A stretch of 64,000 bases of DNA, taken from positions 78,804,001-78,868,000 of the forward strand of contig JAZBRS010000075.1 of assembly GCA_037176725.1 (NCBI GenBank), in the 5' to 3' direction. The stretch is from Posidonia oceanica. Its lineage: Eukaryota; Streptophyta; Magnoliopsida; Alismatales; Posidoniaceae. The notes under the pieces are model-generated. The model was not told where the DNA came from and made no database searches. It worked only from the letters and a program-made list of their open reading frames with translations. The translations under genes were made by a program, and so were the position numbers. Each line of letters opens with the position of its first letter. Position 1 is the first letter of the stretch. Below, in pieces: positions 36,466 through 46,393 of the stretch.

Positions 36466-37338
36466 CTTATGTTCCAGTGCTCCGCCCTCAATTGTAGAAA
36501 CTCTAGAAATCGAAGGGGACCTTTCATGTCTTCTCCCGAGGTAAATGCTTTTTGTTGTTCAAGTTCTATGATGACCAGGACCGCTCGTGTGTTCTAGAGG
36601 GTGGGTCGTAGTTCATTAAAGGAAAGCCTTTTGTGCTTCACGAGTGGACACCTGATATTCGCCTAGAAAGGGAACGTCTCCTCTCCATTCCCATCTGGGT
36701 CAAATTCCCTCTCTTGGACCTCCAATACTGGTCTAGGTTTCTCATTGGTAGAGCGGCCACTGCTAATGGCTTACGTTTGAGTATGCCCATGTCTATGTGG
36801 AGACTACGCATGAGTTCACCTATCCCAACTTCGTTTAGCTTGAGGATGAAGATGGCATTCCCGACGTTGCGGTCCAGTTCAATTGGAAAACTAAGCCTTG
36901 TGCTACTTGTTGCTCCTTCGGACACAATGACTACGGACCTAAGGTGAAGCCTCCCTCCACCACGTTGGTGAGTGTAATTAGCACTGGAGAGACTCCTGGA
37001 AGCATGTCTCTTCCCCCTCTTCAGCACCAATCTCATCGAAACCAACGAGTGTGAGCATCCCTAAGGCACCTTCCTGCCTAAAGGCCATTGAGGGGTTGCC
37101 TACGTTTGAACCACAAGCCATGAGCACAGTGACTACCTCTCCACCATCTAAGGAGAAGAGCAAAGAGTGCAGCCCAGTATATGCCAATTCATTTCAGGTC
37201 CTCTCCACGTCCCTAGACGAGCTCGAGTAATACAATGGGAAAAAGATAGTGGTGCGCCCTGCCAAGGTGAAACTGGGGCAGGAAATGCATCCCAAGGGTC
37301 TTATGAAACTGGGTACGCCTGCCAAGTCTCCACCGGTC

Positions 37339-38050
37339 TGTAACGACCTCGGTCGTCACACACCTAATAATTCACATAATCTTTTTTTTAAACAAATTAA
37401 ATCCAAATTCATAGACTAAACAATGATAGAAATAACAACAGCAGAACAACTACCCAAGACTCTTGATGTGGTTGAGGGACTCCTCTATATGCACTAGCAA
37501 GTAAAATATCTTCTAACCTACACTTACATGATACAAAAACAAAGTACACATGAGTGACCACTAAAAAGGTCACCTAGTATACACCCACCAAGAAAATAAA
37601 ACCAAAGTAGTATAAGGCAGCATCTAACTCTGCATAACAACAAGAAATTGAAACTCAAGGTCTTCAATGTGCTGGTGGAACACACAGTCCTGACACACCA
37701 CCATTATGCACGAAAATCCACAAATCGAACCACACTAGCATCCCAATATTGATGCTCCAGAAATCCACAGAAAACCTCTAAAAACATGATGCATACATGT
37801 CACAATGTTATGCATCAGAAAATCATTACTAAACACACTAAAAGCACAACACAACTGCAAATCTATCAAATACGCGCACTCAAAATGTCCATCTCAAACG
37901 TGCGTCTCGAACGCAAGCTTCCAATGCGCTTGACAAACTATAGAACTTCTATCTGCAATTCGCCCAAAACCAACTAGGTAGCAAAACTCAAACAAACCAA
38001 GACCAACCAAGAGCATGCATGTAAAACTCTAAAACATGCATCTCATGCTA
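37339..38050 (+). mobile_element. Truncated LTR of the same family, inverted
   Basis: Begins TGTAACGACCTCGGTCGTCA. Its reverse complement matches the solo LTR over about 35,950-36,465, for example AGGTGACCTTTTTAGTGGTC against AAGTGACCTTTTTAGTAGTC, TTGCTAGTGCATATA, and CGAGACGCACGTTTGAGATG. Similarity fades near 38,050. No second end or TSD was found. Together with the solo LTR it brackets the last LINE ORF1 piece as an inverted pair. Confidence 0.75.
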
Positions 38051-38439
38051 CTTTACTGAATCCACCAAAATCAGGTCCATCGTGCTTCTCAAATATCTGT
38101 AGGCATCCCATTTTTGCATTTCCAAGAGTTAATTAAGGATAGGAAACTTTGAAGCGTCCTAAATCACATAACTAAGAATATTTAACACGTATTCCAGATT
38201 TTTCATAATCTCATTAAAAACATTACTTAATGTGAGGTTGTTAGCTGTGGCAGAGCTAACACTCTCATTCTACTCAAACTAGTGATAAGTTTGAGTACCT
38301 TAAACATTATTTAATGTGAGTTTATTGTGGATATGGGGTTTTTGGTTAGGAGAAGCTTGTTGTGTCTATTTGTGCTTCCTCGTCGCCCCTTTTTTGTATC
38401 CAACTCCGTCACTCCACAGGTGACGGAATTGGTGTGATT
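38051..38439. other. Unassigned sequence between the truncated LTR and the outer element
   Basis: Contains two similar stretches, CATTACTTAATGTGAG and CATTATTTAATGTGAG (about 38,220 and 38,307), and two opposed sequences GTCACTCCACAGGTGAC near 38,408. No gene seen. The exact left border of the next element may lie in here. Confidence 0.35.
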
Positions 38440-38675
38440 GCCACTCTCAGTTCGCTTTCGCTGGCCCTCGAGACGCCTTGGGAGATGTGATATGGTTGTG
38501 GGTTCTGCTACCTTGGGACAACGCCTGCGTTGCCCAAGGGTGCCCGTGTTTGGTGAGTTTCTTCTTTTTCTTCTTTTCCTTGCAAAACAGATTTTAAAGA
38601 TGCGGATTAATAAAGTGTAGTATATGATTCAAGGCAAATAAGCAAATGACATGAAATAAGAAAAGAAAAATACTC

Positions 38676-38699
38676 ACCGAGGGGTTTTATCCCCCCGGT
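38676..38699. terminator. Strong GC hairpin in the transcribed part of the outer LTR
   Basis: ACCGAGGGG and CCCCCCGGT pair around a TTTTAT loop. It lies about 330 bp downstream of the TATA box in the element's direction. It might mark the RNA 3'-end or R region; this function is inferred only from position and shape. Confidence 0.35.
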
Positions 38700-39026
38700 T
38701 ACAACTATGTATGAATGTCTAGCTACAACAATATATAAAACGAAATGCTTTGCTATACTACGAAATTAAACACGATATGAAAAGAAAAGAAAAACTAAAG
38801 AGAGCCCCATTTTTATCTATGTACGGAATGCAAGAGGTGTCGACATAATGTCACTGACGACAGAGGAGGACTCAAGCTCTCTCAAAAACTCTTTCTCCAC
38901 ATAACTTCTCTCGAGATTCTGGCTCAAAACACTTTCTACTTGCTCTCAATAATTCTTCTAAAATTATGTTCCTCTCTCAAGAAAATCCTCAAAAATCCCT
39001 CCTTTGACCTAGTGGGGGTACCCCTG

Positions 39027-39034
39027 CTTTTATA
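39027..39034 (-). promoter_or_regulatory. TATA box of the outer LTR
   Basis: The minus strand reads CTTCTATAAAAGCAGGGG, a canonical TATAAAAG, about 490 bp inside the LTR. Transcription would run leftwards. The start would lie roughly 25-35 bp further left. Confidence 0.65.
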
Positions 39035-39521
39035 GAAGCAGGGGAGGAACAAATAAGGACACAAAGGCCAAGTCAGCAACTTTCCTATTTCAGAAGTGTT
39101 GGACGCTGACCGTTACAGCGTCTAATGTTGGATGCTAGAATACCCAGCGTCCAACGACCCTCCGAGGCAAAGATACCAGGATCAAAGAATATTCCTCAAT
39201 AAGTGGCTGATTAATGACCATTAAGGCCAATTAAAGCCTTAACTGGTCAAAGGACCTTTAGTGGAGGCAAATAAGGCAAGTTTGGGGAAACATAAAACCA
39301 GGTTGTTGGACGCTATTGTTCACAGCGTCCAACGTTGGACGCTAAGGTATCCAGCGTCCAATACACTCAAATGCAAACTTGCCAATTTTGGCATCTCAAT
39401 TACAGGGACAAGTGTCAATAAGTTAGTTGAGCGTACTTGAGCTGGGCAAAGAGCTTCTAGAGGTGACCTAATGTAATAGACTACACTACCTTGAAGGGAG
39501 TGCCAAAACGGGGTATCTACA

Positions 39522-39535
39522 GATTGCCCCTCCTT
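39522..39535 (-). other. Polypurine tract of the outer element
   Basis: The minus strand reads AAGGAGGGGCAATC immediately before TGTAGATACCCC. It closely resembles the GGGAGGGGCATC tract before the inner element's 3' LTR. Confidence 0.75.
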
Positions 39536-39654
39536 GTAGATGGCTTCGGCACGAAGCTATCTACAAGGCGAGACGATACCCCCGTGTGGCGCTACCTAGA
39601 GATCCTAAATGAAATCCAATGCCTGCTGCCACCAGACTTGGACGAGACACAAAG

Positions 39655-39830
39655 AGGGTCGGTTAAAAAATACGGCCAAGGGGATTGCCCAAGGGGAACA
39701 AACTAACGACATGACCGCGGGGGTTGCCCGTGGGGGTCAAACTAAAGACACTGTCACGGAAGTTGCCCGTGAGGTCAAACTAAAAGACATGGCCATGGGG
39801 GTTGCCCGTGGGAGTTAAGCTTAAGGGATG
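39655..39830. repeat. About 41-bp tandem repeat (GGGGTTGCCCGTGG type)
   Basis: Four copies with GTTGCCCGTGG (ATTGCCCAAGG in the first) followed by GGTCAAACTAAAGACA. A family variant, GGGGTTGCCCAAGG, returns near 40,670 and as the array at 41.29-41.61 kb. Some units are foldable, for example CACGG-N7-CCGTG at about 39,756. Belongs to the 3' region of the outer element. Confidence 0.8.
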
Positions 39831-40067
39831 GATAGCTAATGCTTCCGACGACCACTCAATGCAAATGCGATACAATTCGAATGCAATACAATGTGCTATG
39901 CATGGATGCGTGCTGACGGGAATGCGAAGGAGGTGATCATGATATGCAATGCATGACCCTAGATAATGAGGTTCCTCTGTCATTGCCGCCTTTAATTTGT
40001 ATACCGGGTTGGCTTAGGAATTTTTCTCATCACCTGAGGCGGACTGACACATGCGTGAATGCAATTC

Positions 40068-40395
40068 GTCATAATCAGGTGCCCTTTCCTCGAGCGTAGC
40101 CTACACTCTTCATGGGGACCGTCGTTTTATGACCCGTGGGTTAGTGAGTGAGAGGTCTATGATGCTCCCAGGCAAAGGGGATTGATCTCTTCTCTGCTAG
40201 CTGTGTTGGCTCTATTTGTCACAATCAGGTATCTTTTCATCGAATGTTGCCTACATTCTCGACAGAGACTGTCGTCTTGTGACTCGGAATCAATGAACGA
40301 TGAGTCCACTAATACTGTTGACTTTACTTGTCAGAATCAAGTGTCCTTTCATCGAATGTTGCATACATTCTCGACGGGGACCGTCATCTTCTGAC
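40068..40395. repeat. Three copies of a 66-nt foldable unit
   Basis: Copies at 40,068-40,133, 40,218-40,283 and 40,330-40,395 have exactly the same length. The terminal 7-bp arms pair in each although their sequence differs: GTCATAA/TTATGAC, GTCACAA/TTGTGAC, GTCAGAA/TTCTGAC. Inside are two more hairpins: GAATGT/ACATTC in copies 2 and 3 (GAGCGT/ACACTC in copy 1), and GACAG/CTGTC, GACGG/CCGTC, ATGG/CCGT. The arms covary, as expected of a conserved three-stem structure. Confidence 0.8.
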
Positions 40396-40445
40396 CCGGG
40401 AGTTAGTGAGCGATGGGTTCACTAATACCGTTGGCTTTGCTTTGT

Positions 40446-40662
40446 TAACCCGGTGGTGCTCCGGGGTACCTGCTTTTGAATTGTTTGCTTTGCTAACCCG
40501 GTTGTGCTCCAGGGTTCTTTGCTTTAGTAGCCCGGCTATGCTCTGGGGTTCCTTGCTTTGGTCATCCGGTTGTGCTCTGGGGTTCCTTGCTTTGGTTATC
40601 CGGTTGTGCTCCGGGGTTCCTTGCTTTGGTTATCCGATTGTGCCCCGGGGTTTAACTAAAAG
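40446..40662. repeat. About 34-bp tandem repeat with CCGG...CCGG hairpin
   Basis: About six units of the type GGTTATCCGGTTGTGCTC followed by CGGGGTTCCTTGCTTT. The core CCCGG-N7-CCGGG folds, and several units change to pairs kept by wobble (CCGG/CTGG). A stray copy (CCTGG, TTGTGCT, CTGGG) lies near 41,630. Confidence 0.8.
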
Positions 40663-40707
40663 ACTTGTCGAGGGGGTTGCCCAAGGGGGTCGAATTGACA
40701 TTTAATA

Positions 40708-41268
40708 GACTTGAGCTGGATCAAACATCCAACGCTCAGAGAAAAATGAGCTGGATCAGACATCCATCACTCAAGGATTGAGCTGGATTAACCAACACTC
40801 AAGGCACGAGCTGGATTGTCCAACACTCAAGAGTTGAGCTGGTTTATCCAACACTCAAGGATTGAGCTGGTTTATCCAGCACTCAAGGACTGAGCTGGAT
40901 TGTCCAACACTCAAGAGTTGAGCTGGATTAACCAACACTCAAGGCTCGAACTGGATTATCCAACACTCAAGGATTGAGCTGGATTAACCAATACTCAAGA
41001 CTCAAGCTGGATTATCCAACACTCAAGAGTTGAGCTGGTTTATCCAACACTTAAGGATTGAGCTGGTTTATCCAACACTCAAGGATTGAGTTGTATTGTC
41101 CAACACTCAAGAGTTGAGCTGGTTTATCCAACACACAAGGATTGAGTTGGTTTATCCAACACTCAAGGATTGAGCTGGATTGTCCAACACTCAAGAATTG
41201 AGCTGGTTTATCCAATACTCAAGGCTTGAGCTGATTTATCCAACACTCAAGGATTTACCTTTAGGTGT
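40708..41268. repeat. About 28-bp satellite-like array, roughly 19 copies
   Basis: Unit GAGCTGGTTTATCC + AACACTCAAGGATT. Variants GGATTATCC, GGATTAACC and GGATTGTCC alternate at the same place, and AGG is replaced by AGAG in several copies. The arms TTGAG and CTCAA allow each unit to fold. It is the largest array of the outer element's 3' region. Confidence 0.9.
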
Positions 41269-41284
41269 TGGCCAAAGGGATAGA

Positions 41285-41612
41285 ACTGAAATCTAAAAGA
41301 CTTACTGAGAGGGTTGCCCAAAGAAAAACTGAACTAAAACATCACCGAGGGGGTTGCCCAAAGGAAAACTAAAATAAAACAAGCCGAGGGGGTTGCCCAA
41401 GGGAAAAACTGAAATAAAACACGCTAAGGGGGTTGCCCAAGGAAAAACTGAACTAAAACATCGTCGAGGGAGTTGCCTAAGGAAAACTAAAATAAAACAT
41501 GCCGAGGGGGTTTCCTGAGGAAAACTTGAGCCAAAACATCGCCGAGGGAGTTGCCCAAGGGAAACTGAAATAAAAATCACCAAGGGGGTTGCTCAAGGGA
41601 ATAAAAGGATAC
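41285..41612. repeat. About 40-bp tandem repeat, roughly 8 copies
   Basis: Unit AACTGAAATAAAACATCG + CCGAGGGGGTTGCCCAAGG with small variations. It is related to the 39.66-kb array by the GGGTTGCCC core. Confidence 0.9.
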
Positions 41613-41649
41613 ATATTTGGCTTTGTTTACCTGGTTGTGCTCTGGGTTA

Positions 41650-41930
41650 TTCTGAGCTGTCCGGGGGTTCAAAAATTATGATGGCATCATCCCCATTCGC
41701 ATTCTAGCTTGTAGAAGCCTCTGGAACTGGAATAAAATTGATTTGGAGGCTTTCTGGCAAAATTCAGCATTTTAAGTCGCTTTGAAGTATTGGACGCAGT
41801 ATGTTCTTGCGTCCAACATATGATGCTAGAATGGATTGCGTTCAATGTATGAACCGTCTTCTGGGAATAGGACGTCATATTTCTCTGCGTCAAACGTATG
41901 ACGCAAGTAGTATATGCGTCCAACGTGTCG
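41650..41930 (+). repeat. Left copy of a direct repeat flanking the PMD gene
   Basis: GTTCAAAAATTATGA ... TTGTAGAAGCCTCTGGAACTGG, followed by double-hairpin motifs (41,786-41,928). The same order recurs at 59,860-60,060 (GTCCAAAAAAATATGA ... TTGTAGAAGCCTCTGGAATTGG, then hairpin motifs). Confidence 0.65.
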
Positions 41931-42096
41931 AGGCCTTTCAAGACAGTGTGCTCCCCTGGCCTCCTCATTTTCCCGCTTTTAACTTCTTTCTTCTTCTTCT
42001 CCGGCGATTGCGACTCTCTTCCACCTTCGAACTCCTCTGGCGTGAGGCGGTGGGCGTCATTTCCACGCAGTCGGGGGCTAGGGCATGGGCTGTGGC

Positions 42097-45000
42097 TGTA
42101 GACACCCGATTCTGACAGTCCAGAAGTTGGTTGTTTTCTCCTACAGGCTCGTGTGGACTCTGGAATGGCACTCCTTTTTCCTAACCCATTTCCTCTATGC
42201 TAGCGTCCAACGTTGGACGCCTCCAGCTCTAGCGACCAATGGCTCGGTTGCAGCAGTGGCTGCTCCGTCCCCTTCAGCTCACCTCCCGTCCACTCCACCG
42301 CCTCCCCGCACTTACTACTTGTCCCCTCTTGCACTCCAAGCCATTCACTACCTTCCAAAGCCATGTTACTAGCCATCTTCTCCATTTCAGCCGATTTCCC
42401 GCTCTCTCGGTCCTCACTGCCTTCAGACGCCCTTGTCAGCCTCCGCTGCTGCTTCACCGGCCGACTGACACGCTCCTGCTAAGCCCCTGCCATCCCTCGT
42501 GGCTCCCTCACACCCAGAGCCTCTGACTCCACCTGCCAAGCCTGCCAATTCCCCTTTGAGCCGCTGCAATTCGGTAGCAAAATCCAAGCAACCCATGAAC
42601 AAAACCAGCGCCAAACACCCTTCTTCCCAAGCACACCCAGACCAGCACGCCCACTCCCTTTGCATTTCGATCCCTCCGAAGCGAAGACCAAGTGTCCACC
42701 TTCCTCCCGGACCCTTCGCCGCCCTCTCCCGTGCTTCCAGCAGCCCGCAAGATCTCGTCGGAGTCAGCTTTGCCACCACTTCTGCAGCACCGGTGAAGGA
42801 GGTCGACACGCCGTTCCAGGCCGCGACGAGGTAAGTTCTCTATCCCCGTAGCTCATGCATGCTAGGTTGAATGCTTCCATGCACTTTCTTGAAGTTTTGG
42901 ATCCTTTTGGCTGCGATTTGTGGCCAGAAGGAAGTTCATTATGTTGGACGCACTAGCTGGTGCATCCAACGTTGGACGCGGCATAGGCCAGCGTCCAACA
43001 CCCTACTTTTCCTTGCTCTTGTTCTAATACTTTCCATGCTTTGTTATTGTTTGTTCTTCTGTGAATCCATGCTCCTTGCCTCCTTTATGCGTTTTCAGAT
43101 GCCATACCATGCCTACTTCTCTGCTTTGATCCATGCCTAAATCTTTTTGCATGCTCTAAATCTGTTTGCTTTCTACCTGTGTTGGACGCCTGCGTGTGTC
43201 GCGTCCAACGTTGGACGTTGGTTTACCCAGCGTCCAACATGCTCTGTCTGCTTTGCTTTGCTGCCATGCTTGCACCATGCCTACTTTTGATGCCTATTCA
43301 TGATCCATGCATGTTTAGAGATTCCTGGCCCCTATGGCAACCATGCTTAGGATTGTTAGCCTCCTCTTACGTTGCATGTTATTTCTTTTAGTCTTCTTTA
43401 TCTTTTATTTCCATGCATGCTCTCTTTCTATTTGCTTCTCTTGCATTAAATGCTTGCTAAATGCTCCTTTCTTGCTCTGGCATGTCTTAGTAGTTTGCAT
43501 GCATATAGGTGGGGTTTAGAGCTGAGCTCTCCCTTTAGTGCAAGTAAGTTTGCATCCTGCCGTCGTTGGACGCCAGAGACTTCAGCGTCCAACGTTGGAC
43601 GCTGCTGTCTCCAGCGTCTAACGCCGTAGTCCATCTGCTTTGCTTCTAATTGTTTGCATTCTCTGGTCTTGCTTGTTTACATGACTTCTGTGTTTACCAT
43701 GCATGTTTAGCTTCCTTTCGAATTATTCCATGGCTTCTTTGGTTCATTTGCTTGTTTTTTGCAAGCCTTTTGTGTGTTTGTGCCTCCCAGGGCGTTGTAC
43801 GCTGTTGGAGCAAGTGTCCAACATTGGACGCCGGCCTAGCTCGCGTCCAACGTCTTGGTTGTGTCTCTAGCTTGGCACATGCTGCAGGTAATGTTTTTTT
43901 GGGTTTCTTATGCTTCCCTTGCTTGGATGTCTGCCCTCTGCTTGACTCCAGTAGTCCAAATGCATGCTCCCTATTTTTATTTGTAAGTTGTATGTTTATT
44001 TTGTCCTGCTGTCTTCTGGTCTGTGTTGGACGCCAGCCACTCTGGCGTCTAACGTTGGACGCCATGCCCAAGGGCGTCCAACACCCTGCTTGCTTTGATC
44101 CTTGATCCTAGCTTGCCTCTTGCTCTGATCCTGCTTCTGTTTGGCTCTCATGTTAGTATTGCATGTCATGTACCCATCTAGCTGCATTTCTGCATCTGTA
44201 TTGCATCCATATAGCTAGAATGCATCGTTTTCTAAAACTTGCATGCTGTCTGCCTCCAGCAGGCGTTGGACGCCGCAAAGCTAGCGTCCAACGTTGGACG
44301 CTGGTGTTTCCAGCGTCCGATGCTTGCAGATGGCTGATAGTCATTTTAAAACGCCGATTCTGCTTTGTTCGCTGTTTTCCGCGTTTTATCGCTCCTAGTA
44401 CCTACTGCAACCCCTATTCATGCTGCCTTACCCCTGTTTTGGTTTTGCACCTCGCTTTCGCCTTGTTTTTTGCACCCCTGCATCGATTTCCGTGCCTTTG
44501 CATTGTTTTCCGCGTCTTGGCATCGATTTCTGCGCCTTTGCATCGTTTTTCGTGCCTTGCATCGTTTTCTGCGCTTTCGCACCGTTTTCCGCACCCGCTT
44601 TGCTTTATCGCTTACTTGTCGTTTGTATTACCTGGTTTTCCCCGTAGTTTTGTTTTATCGCCTGCATCTGCATTAGGGCTATGATGCTTACTGCCTAGGA
44701 GTTCTCACGAACCAAGGTCCGCCTCAGTTCGGAACACTTGCAGCGTTGCTGAGCACATAGACGGCACGTTTATTTCCCATGCATAGCAGGTAGACATTCA
44801 TGGCATTTAGGCATTAGGCTTGCATTTCCCTGCATTAACGCGAGATTGCCTAAGAAAGACCGACTCTCGGACGTATCGGGGGTGCCTAACACCTTCCCCG
44901 TACGTAACAGGAGTCCTTGCCCTTTCTCTTAGCTCGCATCGACCTTTCCTTTATCGTAGGCATGAGTCATAGCACAGCATAGCATAGCTTAGCATTGCAT

Positions 45001-45251
45001 CCCTTTGCCCCCTCTTTGCATTTGGTTTTGCATGTCTTTTTATACTTTACCCCCGATTTTCCCTGTCTTCCAATTCAATAGATCTGGTGGCGACTCCGAT
45101 TTTGTCTTATCATTTCTTTTCTTTTCTTTTTGCCAGCGTTTCTAAGTCGAGTTTCTTCCCTCGGATCTTGCCGCATATAGTGAGCCTATTTTGATCGTTG
45201 CACGCGAGCTTTGGTATCGTGCATGGACGATTAGAATTCAGGATTACTACA
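42097..45251 (+). repeat. 5' LTR of the inner element (3155 bp)
   Basis: Very similar to the 3' LTR. About 20 substitutions in the 2.3 kb from 42,880 on (near 1%), mostly transitions, with clearly more differences in the first 700 bp. Relative to the 3' LTR it lacks about 155 bp near 42,175 and has 42 bp extra near 42,930. It contains seven double-hairpin motifs. A GC-rich stretch (42,230-42,835) ends in a good splice donor, GACGAG|GTAAGT. Confidence 0.92.
42200..44320. repeat. Seven double-hairpin motifs in the 5' LTR
   Basis: Motif: GTTGGACGC-N(9-11)-GCGTCCAAC directly followed by a second copy, about 58 bp in all. The junction forms the perfect 18-bp palindrome GCGTCCAACGTTGGACGC. Approximate positions: 42,200-42,240 (partial), 42,943-43,002, 43,184-43,242, 43,564-43,622, 43,793-43,853, 44,024-44,083 and 44,263-44,320. 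Arms are conserved; the loops are unrelated in sequence. Confidence 0.92.
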
Positions 45252-45252
45252 G

Positions 45253-45270
45253 TGGCGACTCCGCTGGGGA
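45253..45270 (+). other. Primer binding site of the inner element (tRNA-Arg type)
   Basis: TGGCGACTCCGCTGGGGA two bases after the 5' LTR. It is complementary to the 3' end of a plant tRNA-Arg (as I remember that sequence, with one mismatch), the primer known for Ogre elements. Confidence 0.85.
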
Positions 45271-46393
45271 GATGGGAATCATCAGCGGATGCTCCGCTGA
45301 AGATTCCAGACTCCGGCTTTCGTCTTGGCCTTCTCGCCTCTTGCTTTTGTGCTTTGCTTGCCTTCTGCTCTTGCTTGCTTACCTGCTTGCTTGTTTATTT
45401 ACTTGCTTTATGCCATGATTGCTTGCGCTGCTTTATTTTCCTGCATCACATGTCTAAATAATTGCTTGGCACCATACATGCTTTTTGGGTGATGAATGCT
45501 TTGTTTTGCACATTTGCTATGCCACTACACACGCTCATGCCATGCATGCCTGCTTTTGACATGATAAGTGTTTTCTCTTCACTATCATGACCACATACAC
45601 TTGCACATGCCATGCCCATGCTTTTTGCCTTGCTGTGTGAATTGCTTGCATGCCATGACTTCTTGTTTCTCTCCCATTCGCATATGCCATGCATAGGATA
45701 GTAGAAACTTGCTTGCTTCCCTTTTGCTTAATCTAAAAAGCCACAATAAAGGAAAACAATAACATCTAAAGCACAACTGGAGCCAAAACTTGCGATTTTT
45801 CCCTAGTTAATAAAACGCAAGTAAAACACTCTAAAGCATTTGCATCAGCATTTAGAAAGCATGCATTCTTCTCACCCAAGTCAACCCACAGTCTGAGAAG
45901 GATAGTCCCGGTCTCTTGCTCCCAACGCTTTGGCGTGGTGTGAGTAGATCGGTCTGTCCCCCTTGTCCAGGGGTCGCGTCGGTGTTATTGGAAGGTACCA
46001 CCCATGCTTCTAGCAAGGTCGAGGCCACCAATACACCACCCGTTACACCTGAGCTTTGGCAGGGTCGAGACGGGAACCTTTTTTTCTGACCTGGAGTCTG
46101 CATAATCCCATTACCTATGAGTGCGTCTTGGTAGGTCATCTACTCGGGACATGCATGGTGAGAGAGCGCATATTAGGGCATTCATTTGCATCATGCCATC
46201 CCTAATAACTCTTTTTTGCATCCAACCTCTAACGCGTTTATTTGTTTTACAGGTAGGTGCGGGTCCCTTCAGCTAGGATCCTGAGCGTCCCTCTCTACCT
46301 CTGAGTTGTCTGTCGCCTCCAACAGTAGCTCTCCTTAGGTCTTGTGTCCCCGCCTTCAGCCGCAGACCTGTTTGCTTTCGCTCACCGTCCGCT

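Larger units (their letters stand above)
27099..37338 (+). pseudogene. LINE ORF1 (DUF4283 / CCHC zinc knuckle), split by three LTR insertions
   Basis: Three plus-strand pieces belong together: 27,099-27,439 (N-terminus, MAPANPNAWG), 32,962-33,175 and 36,471-37,338. The middle piece ends in LVRHFIGIKAY. When the 3.29-kb LTR and one CTTAT are removed, the frame runs straight on (VPVLRPQL) into LPRGKCFLLFKFYDDQDRS, KPFVLHEWTPDI and ERERLLSIPIWVKFP. This is the DUF4283 region of plant LINE ORF1. A zinc knuckle follows (KPCATCCSFGHNDYG). Stops and frameshifts make it a pseudogene. No ORF2 is present in the window, because the sequence is cut off at 37,339 by an LTR fragment. Confidence 0.75.
38440..39521 (-). 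repeat. Putative 3' LTR of the outer element
   Basis: On the minus strand it starts TGTAGATACCCCGTTTTGG right after a purine tract, like the inner element's TGTAGACACCC start. It contains a TATA box and two double-hairpin motifs (39,097-39,164 and 39,304-39,362). The downstream end is uncertain, about 38,440, because the partner LTR is not in the window. Confidence 0.6.

Noticed and set aside
38440..38470. Primer binding site for the outer LTR (minus TGGCAATCACACC)
   Set aside because: The first bases resemble TGGCGACTCC, but the rest does not match a tRNA end that I know, and the LTR is placed as the 3' copy.
40068..40133. tRNA-like gene from the 7-bp end stem
   Set aside because: 66 nt, only two internal hairpins, no T-loop consensus (GGTTCGANTCC), no internal promoter boxes. 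A structured repeat, not a tRNA.
40708..41268. Possible CRISPR-like array
   Set aside because: Units are contiguous 28-bp tandem copies without unique spacers, in a plant nuclear retroelement.
42200..42851. Long ORFs on both strands in the C-rich block of the LTRs
   Set aside because: Open frames exist in several frames on both strands at once, due to GC bias and few A/T codons. The copy in the 3' LTR has different open frames.
43446..44684. ORFs conserved between the two LTRs (up to 173 codons)
   Set aside because: Conservation is simply that of recent LTR duplication. No domain, and the frames run through the hairpin motifs.
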